From an uncultured Candidatus Saccharibacteria bacterium (lineage in GTDB: Bacteria > Patescibacteriota > Saccharimonadia > Saccharimonadales > Saccharimonadaceae): DNA of 64,000 bases. The notes below the pieces were generated by a model. The model was not told the DNA's origin. It saw nothing but the letters and a program-made list of their open reading frames with translations, and searched no databases. Position numbers and translations under genes: made by a program. Positions 57,729 through 64,000 of the stretch are shown here, piece by piece; the first letter of the stretch is position 1; every line of letters starts with the position of its first letter. The stretch spans positions 1 to 64,000 of the forward strand of contig CAMZBA010000001.1 in NCBI GenBank assembly GCA_947304395.1, written 5' to 3'.

Positions 57729-59117
57729 TCAACTTGTATAAATTTTTTGCCTCAAATCCGTTATTTGCTCTCGCAAATTGAAATCTGTTTTTAGATTAGT
57801 TTTTATAACTTTTATCCCGTGCATTATCGTCGTATGATCTTTACTTAGTTCTCGACCAATTTCCACCGTACTAAGTCCTAACTCTTCCTTCATTAAATAC
57901 ATACCTATCTGGCGCGCCGTCTTAATATTTTTTATACGGCTTGTACCTAACAAATCTTTTGCGCTTAAATCGTAATATTTGGCGACTTTATCAATCAACT
58001 GCTTTACCGATATAGTCTTACGTTTCGCTCGTGCGCTTGTCTGTGCGATATAGCTATCATCAATTAATTCGTAAGTTGGTACACCTCTTAATTCTGCTAA
58101 GGCTAATATTTGATTTAATTTACCCTCAAGGTTACGGATATTATCTCGCACGTTTTCGGCAATGAATTCCACAGTTTTATCGTCGATTTCTGCTCCTAGC
58201 ATCTCTGCTTTGGATTTTAAAATTGCACATCGTGTCTCAAAGTCTGGCATTTGGATATCAATAGGAACGCCCATCATTAAGCGAGATGCTAAGCGCTCGT
58301 CTATAGTAGCAATCTGAGCAGGGAGACGGTCGCTCCCGATAATAATCTGTTTATCATGCTGTTGTAGTTCATTGAATGTATGGAAAAATTCCTCTTGAGA
58401 CTTTTCCTTGTTCACGATAAATTGAAAATCATCTACGATTAATACGTCTACTTTACGATATTTTTCAGCAAAACCATCAATCTTTTTGCGCATCGCCTCA
58501 ACGAATTCATGATAAAACTGCTCAATAGTAACATATAAAACGTGCATCTCTGGATTACGTTCGAGAATTTCGTTACCTATGGCTTGAATTAAATGTGTTT
58601 TACCTAGTCCTGGGCCACCATAGATAAAATACGGATTATAACGTAAACCCGGATTTTCAATCACGGCATGTGCGGCACTAACGGCTAAATCATTATTACT
58701 ACCAACGACGTAATTACTTAGTCTAAATTTTGGATTAAGACCATTATTGTCGGTCGAAAACCTCTTCGAGTCGCCATATGTGATTACAGAGTTAATAGTT
58801 GTGGGCTTCGGTATATTTGTAACGGGTTTGTTATTGTCAAGGATTTCTACTGCACGTCTGACAGTTGTTTTATTCTCTTTGCCGTCAATAATAACTTTTA
58901 ATTCATTAAAGTTAATCTTTGCACTTTGAATAGCGTCGATTACTGTGCTATGAAATTTGCCTTCGACTTGCGTTTTAATAAACACGTTAGGTACGGAGGT
59001 AGTTAAAATACCGTTTTCGTTTGAGACAAATTTAAACCGAACAAAATATGCCTCATAGGCCATTTCGGACACGTTGTTTTTTATCTCATCCAATACGGTC
59101 TGCCATTCATTTGGCAT
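57729..59117 (-). CDS. dnaA: Chromosomal replication initiator DnaA
   Basis: NPYFIYGGPGLGKTHLIQAIGNE, VDVLIVDDFQFI, C-terminal SKDHTTIMHGIKVI. Confidence 0.98.
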   Translation of the reverse strand: MPNEWQTVLDEIKNNVSEMAYEAYFVRFKFVSNENGILTTSVPNVFIKTQVEGKFHSTVIDAIQSAKINFNELKVIIDGKENKTTVRRAVEILDNNKPVTNIPKPTTINSVITYGDSKRFSTDNNGLNPKFRLSNYVVGSNNDLAVSAAHAVIENPGLRYNPYFIYGGPGLGKTHLIQAIGNEILERNPEMHVLYVTIEQFYHEFVEAMRKKIDGFAEKYRKVDVLIVDDFQFIVNKEKSQEEFFHTFNELQQHDKQIIIGSDRLPAQIATIDERLASRLMMGVPIDIQMPDFETRCAILKSKAEMLGAEIDDKTVEFIAENVRDNIRNLEGKLNQILALAELRGVPTYELIDDSYIAQTSARAKRKTISVKQLIDKVAKYYDLSAKDLLGTSRIKNIKTARQIGMYLMKEELGLSTVEIGRELSKDHTTIMHGIKVIKTNLKTDFNLREQITDLRQKIYTS

Positions 59118-59353
59118 ATTATTACTTGACCTCCCTTTCTATAAGATTCATTATACGACTTTTCCACAGGTTTTTACAGGTCGAAATAATATTTTCTAAT
59201 AACTTTTAGCCCTAACAGATAAGAATTTTCCCCATTTTCTCACAAAACAGGGAAGCGAGTATGTGGAAAAGCTCTTGAAAAATGTGTAAAAAATCATTAT
59301 AATAGACATAATTCTTTTAATAAAACAATAATTATACAGTCAGGAATAATTTT
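59118..59353. other. Candidate oriC segment (dnaA-rpmH intergenic)
   Basis: TTTTCCACA (59160), TGTGGAAAA (59262), TGTGTAAAA (59283) between divergent dnaA and rpmH. Confidence 0.55.
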
Positions 59354-59491
59354 ATGCCAAAACGTACTTATCAACCACATAAGCGCCAACGTAAAGTTGA
59401 GCATGGTTTTCGTAAGCGCAATTCAACCGTAAATGGCCGCAAGGTTCTTGCTCGCCGTCGCATTAAAGGTCGCGCTCGTCTAACTGCTTAA
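59354..59491 (+). CDS. rpmH: 50S ribosomal protein L34
   Basis: Direct translation [45 protein letters not shown]; absent from the ORF track because it is short. Confidence 0.97.
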   Translation: MPKRTYQPHKRQRKVEHGFRKRNSTVNGRKVLARRRIKGRARLTA

Positions 59492-59496
59492 TATAA

Positions 59497-59838
59497 ATGT
59501 TATCAAAGAAATATCGTTTTCATTCTAGAGGTGGGGTACGATATACCTACCAAAATGGCAAAACAATCCGGGGATCGAAAATATCCCTGGTTTTTGCGAA
59601 TAATAGCCGTAACAAACAGCGTTACGCGGTAGTTGTTAGCAAAAAAGTATTAAAGTCAGCCGTTGGGCGCAATCGCATACGCCGCCGCGTATATGAGGCT
59701 ATCCGTATGGAGCTGCCCAAGATCGAGAAGCCGGTTGACTGTATTTTTATTATCTATTCAAAAGAAATACTAGATATGGACTTTAAGGTAATTCAAAAAA
59801 CCATCAGAGATTTACTTAAAGAGGCAAGTATCTTATAA
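59497..59838 (+). CDS. rnpA: Ribonuclease P protein component
   Basis: YAVVVSKKVLKSAVGRNRIRRRVYEAIR; located between rpmH and yidC. Confidence 0.93.
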   Translation: MLSKKYRFHSRGGVRYTYQNGKTIRGSKISLVFANNSRNKQRYAVVVSKKVLKSAVGRNRIRRRVYEAIRMELPKIEKPVDCIFIIYSKEILDMDFKVIQKTIRDLLKEASIL

Positions 59839-59860
59839 TTAAAAGAGTCAAAGGAGTTAT

Positions 59861-60928
59861 ATGTTTGCTTTTCTAGATATGATTATTGTCCGTCCAATCG
59901 TAAACATCCTTTTTGTAATATATTCTTTAGTTGGCGATTTTGGTCTCGCCATTATCTTATTCACAATAATAGTTAAGCTTTTGACTTGGCCATTAATGAA
60001 GCGTCAACTTCACCAGACGAAAATCATGCGCGAAATCCAGCCAGAGCTCGCCGAAATTAAAAAGAACTGCAAGGGCAATCGTCAGCTTGAATCTCTTCAG
60101 ATGATGGATCTATATAAGCGCAAAAATGTTAAGCCATTTCGCTCCATGTTGACGCTTCTTATTCAGCTTCCTATCTTTATAGGCTTATTTACTGCTATTA
60201 ATGTTGCGGTTCGTCCATACATTAGAGACGATAATGTTTACACAGTAGAACATTCCGCTTATTTCTTCGTAGAGCCTATGAATCATATTAATGACCTTAT
60301 TACGCAGCAAGACATATATCTAGATAAAGTTAAATCTGGCGACGAAAACGCTAAGTTAGAATTTGCGCCAAAACTATTCGGCACAATTGATCTCTCTACC
60401 ACAGCCGGATTCGGCTCAGTTAGCTCGATATTTATATTTGTTCTTGCCATTCTTTCTGCGCTAATGCAGTTTATTATGTCTCGTCAGCAGGATCCTGCTC
60501 ACAAAAATGGCAAAAAACGCCGTACTATGCGCGACATCATGAAGGAAGCAGCCGAAGGTAAGGAAGCTAGTCAAGATGAGATTAATATGGTTGCGCAGAG
60601 TCAGATGACTTGGATGATGCCTTTCATGATGCTACTCATTATGATGAATCTCCCAGGCGCATTAGTGCTATACTACCTTCTTAATAACGCCATAACAGTA
60701 TTCTTGCAAAAATGCATCCTAAATCAGGATTATACCGAAATGGAGGCTGCGGCGGATAAGAAGATTCTCAAAGAACTCAAAGAGGCGCAAGAAGCTGTCA
60801 TCGTTGATGACCGTACTACTAAAATTGATTCAAAAAAGACGCATTATGCGTCCGATAATAAACAAAATAAAAATGAAAAAGTACATATCACACGAATTAA
60901 GGCATCGGATAAAAAGAAAAGGAGATAA
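59861..60928 (+). CDS. yidC: Membrane protein insertase YidC/OxaA
   Basis: GLAIILFTIIVKLLTWPLMKRQLHQTKIMREIQPELAEIKK, MMPFMMLLIMMNLPGALVLYYLLNN. Confidence 0.95.
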   Translation: MFAFLDMIIVRPIVNILFVIYSLVGDFGLAIILFTIIVKLLTWPLMKRQLHQTKIMREIQPELAEIKKNCKGNRQLESLQMMDLYKRKNVKPFRSMLTLLIQLPIFIGLFTAINVAVRPYIRDDNVYTVEHSAYFFVEPMNHINDLITQQDIYLDKVKSGDENAKLEFAPKLFGTIDLSTTAGFGSVSSIFIFVLAILSALMQFIMSRQQDPAHKNGKKRRTMRDIMKEAAEGKEASQDEINMVAQSQMTWMMPFMMLLIMMNLPGALVLYYLLNNAITVFLQKCILNQDYTEMEAAADKKILKELKEAQEAVIVDDRTTKIDSKKTHYASDNKQNKNEKVHITRIKASDKKKRR

Positions 60929-60930
60929 TT

Positions 60931-61392
60931 ATGAATACCGATGAATCAATTCGTTTTGCAACGAAATACCTAGAAGACCTTCTGTCTTTCTTTGGTATTA
61001 ATGTGGCGGTTTACTCAACTATAGAGGATGATGTAATTCAGTTATCAATCCCATCTACCAGTATGAATTCGTTATTGATAGGTAAAAATGCAAATAATCT
61101 CCGCGCATTACAGCATGTTCTTATGATGACTCTTATTGCGCGTAATGCAGAGGCGACTCGCGTCAATATCGATATAGCCGACTATAAACGTCAAAGAGCT
61201 GATAAAATTGAGCACCAAGCAGAGCGTTGGATTGATGAGGTGCGTCGCACTGGTCGCGAAAAGGTCCTTGATTTGAACGCTGCCGATCGACGCGTTGTGC
61301 ATCGATATGCCGGTGATTATTCCGACATTGAGACATTTAGTACAGGTGAAGGTCGCGAGCGTCGTCTTCATATTGCAAAGAAAGAATCATAA
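60931..61392 (+). CDS. khpB: KH-R3H RNA-binding protein Jag/KhpB
   Basis: LIGKNANNLRALQHVLMM KH motif; LDLNAADRRVVHRYAGDYSDIETFSTGEGRERRLHI R3H motif. Confidence 0.93.
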   Translation: MNTDESIRFATKYLEDLLSFFGINVAVYSTIEDDVIQLSIPSTSMNSLLIGKNANNLRALQHVLMMTLIARNAEATRVNIDIADYKRQRADKIEHQAERWIDEVRRTGREKVLDLNAADRRVVHRYAGDYSDIETFSTGEGRERRLHIAKKES

Positions 61393-61410
61393 ACCATAAC
61401 AAGATAATCA

Positions 61411-61438
61411 AAGCCTCGCCTTAATGCGAGGCTTTTTG
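61411..61438 (+). terminator. Rho-independent terminator
   Basis: aagcctcgccttaatgcgaggcttttt. Confidence 0.85.
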
Positions 61439-61733
61439 GTGAGCGATTATAGAAGGGAATAGATAATAGTTTTCCACAGTATTTTGGTTGTTTTTTGGCT
61501 GTCAACTATAAACTAACAGATTGGCGTAATATTTTCACGAAAAATCAATTATTATACATCAACAGGGGTGTTTAAAACTATTATGTTTTTGTGGGTAAAA
61601 TTAAACAATAATTCATAGATGGCCAATCATAGATGATAGTGCTATATGCTAGTGGACGTATTAATAGGTATTTAAAAGAATAAGAGGCTATAAAATAATG
61701 CGCGCTTTTCGACATTTATCAATCACTTCAAAA

Positions 61734-61764
61734 AGCCTCCCACGCTTTTATAGGAGGCTTTCTA
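61734..61764 (-). terminator. Terminator downstream of the LCP gene
   Basis: aaaaagcctcccacgcttttataggaggcttt. Confidence 0.75.
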
Positions 61765-61786
61765 TATCTAGTACGCTATATGCTAT

Positions 61787-63556
61787 CTAGTTGTCGTAGC
61801 CGTTTCCTAGGATGATTATAAAGTCACAATCATAAATCTTTAATGATTCGGGTATTTCCGTAATTATTTCGGCCTTATAGCGCTTTTTAAGGGCCGCTGC
61901 GGTCTTTTTAGCACTTGCATCGACCTGATAGATCTTAATGCCATCAAAGTCTGACAATCCTTTTTCGTCTGGAGAATTTGCTATCTGGCTAACCGTAAAA
62001 CCTTCATCTTCAAGATCATTCTTCTCATTCGAAGCTATACCCGAGGCATCGGTTCCATTCAATACCACTATGCTTGCGTTCTCGGTGATATAATCTTCGC
62101 CGCGCATTATAGTTTTTAGGTAACTCTTTATGTTATCGTACTCATAAGTACCCATAGCTGGCACAACGTAAGAAATACCGTTGATATATGATGTGGTTAA
62201 TAGATTTGCTTCCGTGAGAGAAATTGTTTCAAGGTGCTCGGTATTTAAGGTTGTTACTAACTTAACTAGCGTTTTCAGCTCAGTATCCTTGAAGTTTGTT
62301 CGTATATTATCGCCCATGGTCTGTTTCAGCTTTAAAACAGTTTCAATTGTGATTTTCTTTTCTTTGGCTTTTCTCGCAGTCGCTTCAATAATGCGCTGCT
62401 GGAAGTATTCTCGGCTAAAATTCCCATTCAAAGCACCGTAACCACCACTAGCGTTTCTAGCGCGCGCTACCTCTAGCGCCTGGTAGCCAACCAGGTGATA
62501 TTTCTTATTAGTCTCATAGGCAAAATATATTTTGTTGTAGCTTTGTTCAGATAAACCTCTTTCGTCGGATACTTCAATTGCAGTAACATCTTCTGGGCAT
62601 TTATTATTCTGATAGTAGAAACAAACATCTACGCCATCAAGTGCATTTATAGTGTCTATTAATACTGCCCAGTTCACATGTACGCGGTAATGTACTTTCA
62701 AACCAGTAACTTCTTCGAATTTTTTAGCGAGAGCTGTGCCGCCTTCGTCTTCTTTCTGCTTCTTTAAATCGTTTGTCTTATTTGGGCTATTGAGATAGTC
62801 GAGATATTCGCACCAATAGACTTCGTTCATCTTCATCGTAGCGGTACAAGTTCGCTGCATCTTTAAATCGCGCGGTAAACTGACAGCTTTCACATCGCCG
62901 CTATCCTGATTGATGCTAAGAATCATCATTGCGTCAGTAAGGAAGCCTCCGTCATAATTTGGATCGTCCATAGCATACCCCTCTGTGCCGAAAACTAGGA
63001 TATTTGTACGGCCATTTTCGTCTTTTTCAAGAGGAGTATCTGGATCGGAAAAAATAACATTAAGAATATTGCCATTATCGGTTACTGTTGATACAAAATC
63101 GTTTAGGTAGAAATATAAAGCACCAATCCCTACAACGAGTATTAATACTACCGCTATGGCGACACGTTTCGCAATTTTATGTTTCTTTTTTTGTTTATCT
63201 GCTTTTTTATTTTTTAATTTATCCTTATACCATGCCTTAGATTTTTCTTTTCTAGGTACTTCCACTAGGTCAGTGGGGTCTATATCTTGTATAGCAGACA
63301 GATACTCCTTCACTGATTCATCATTTTGTACCGATGTTTTTCTTTCTCTATCTAATCTTTCGTTTTCGGCAATTACTTTTTTTAAGTCCTTTTTACCATC
63401 CGTAATGCCAATCGTTTTTCTCTTGATGACTTTTTTATTAACGCCAAGAGAGCTATTAGTTTTTACCGTAGCGCGCTTCTTGGAGGCAGCACTATTTATT
63501 TTCGCAGTTTTTGTCCCACTCCTCCGTTGAAGTCCATCAATAGACTTATTGTTCAT
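61787..63556 (-). CDS. LytR-CpsA-Psr (LCP) family protein with LytR_C-like C-terminus
   Basis: TM; NILVFGTEGY, DAMMILSINQDSGDVKAVSLPRDLKM, INALDGVDVCF, LVGYQALEVARARNASGGYGALNGNFSREYFQQRII; C-terminal ASIVVLNGTDASGIASNEKNDLEDEGFTV. Confidence 0.93.
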   Translation of the reverse strand: MNNKSIDGLQRRSGTKTAKINSAASKKRATVKTNSSLGVNKKVIKRKTIGITDGKKDLKKVIAENERLDRERKTSVQNDESVKEYLSAIQDIDPTDLVEVPRKEKSKAWYKDKLKNKKADKQKKKHKIAKRVAIAVVLILVVGIGALYFYLNDFVSTVTDNGNILNVIFSDPDTPLEKDENGRTNILVFGTEGYAMDDPNYDGGFLTDAMMILSINQDSGDVKAVSLPRDLKMQRTCTATMKMNEVYWCEYLDYLNSPNKTNDLKKQKEDEGGTALAKKFEEVTGLKVHYRVHVNWAVLIDTINALDGVDVCFYYQNNKCPEDVTAIEVSDERGLSEQSYNKIYFAYETNKKYHLVGYQALEVARARNASGGYGALNGNFSREYFQQRIIEATARKAKEKKITIETVLKLKQTMGDNIRTNFKDTELKTLVKLVTTLNTEHLETISLTEANLLTTSYINGISYVVPAMGTYEYDNIKSYLKTIMRGEDYITENASIVVLNGTDASGIASNEKNDLEDEGFTVSQIANSPDEKGLSDFDGIKIYQVDASAKKTAAALKKRYKAEIITEIPESLKIYDCDFIIILGNGYDN

Positions 63557-63596
63557 TACATTATTTTACCATATACAGATATGATAGAATATAAAT

Positions 63597-64000
63597 ATGA
63601 ATAAAATCTTAGCAACTGGCGGTACTGGATATATTGGTTCTCACACTGTTGTGGAGTTGATTAAGGCCGGATACGAGGTGGATATTGTCGATAATTTATT
63701 TAATAGTAAAAGTACGGTTATTGACAAGATAGAAGAGATTACTGGCAAAAAACCAAATTTCTACAAAGTCGATTTGCTAGATAGCGAAGAGCTTGAAAAA
63801 GTATTTAACCAAAACGAATATGACGCTGTTTTACATTTCGCGGGGCTCAAGGCTGTAGGTGAATCTGTTGAAAAACCCCTTCTTTATTTCCATAATAATA
63901 TTACTGGCACTATAAATCTGCTAAAAGCTATGCAAAATCACCATGTAGATAAACTGATTTTCTCATCGTCGGCTACTGTTTATGGTGTTCAAGATTCACC
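63597..64000 (+). CDS. galE: UDP-glucose 4-epimerase (5' part, truncated by window end)
   Basis: Translated by hand: MNKILATGGTGYIGSHTVVELIKAGYEVDIVDNLFNSK...DAVLHFAGLKAVGESVEKPLLYFHNNITGTINLL...LIFSSSATVYG. Confidence 0.93.
   Translation, partial: MNKILATGGTGYIGSHTVVELIKAGYEVDIVDNLFNSKSTVIDKIEEITGKKPNFYKVDLLDSEELEKVFNQNEYDAVLHFAGLKAVGESVEKPLLYFHNNITGTINLLKAMQNHHVDKLIFSSSATVYGVQDS

Noticed and set aside
61393-61786. Possible structural RNA (tmRNA, SRP or RNase P RNA) in the intergenic region after khpB
   Set aside because: No conserved core of these RNAs was recognised; only terminators and one DnaA-box-like site.

Overview
This 64 kb window has the gene content and style of a reduced Candidate Phyla Radiation genome, most likely Candidatus Saccharibacteria/TM7 (inferred from gene content, not proven). 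It spans the origin-proximal region: recF-dnaN-dnaA on the minus strand, and rpmH-rnpA-yidC-jag/khpB on the plus strand, with DnaA-box-like repeats on both sides of dnaA. Housekeeping genes include tsaD, valS, groES-groL behind a near-perfect CIRCE operator, hsp20, a minimal sufC-sufB pair, murE, an LCP-family gene, the start of galE, three tRNA-Ser genes and one tRNA-Arg gene. The accessory part is dominated by a type IV secretion-like locus (about 36.3-55.3 kb): nine VirB2-like pilin modules in eight ORFs, VirB6-like, PrgI, VirB4, a large unknown membrane protein and a three-domain cell-wall hydrolase. One pilin is fused to an Ig-like domain and an SGNH-hydrolase-like domain. Other unusual loci are a membrane-anchored serpin, a membrane-anchored TSP3/VWA protein with a C-terminal Cys-His-Asp protease-like region, an operon of three signal-less proteins including a 1501-aa protein with two different tandem repeats, and a Mur-ligase-like protein that lost its P-loop lysine. 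The window also has a comF gene interrupted by an in-frame TGA, a parS-like palindrome, repeated hairpins with compensatory changes, and many apparently leaderless start sites. All homology calls were made by eye from protein motifs; no database search was run.
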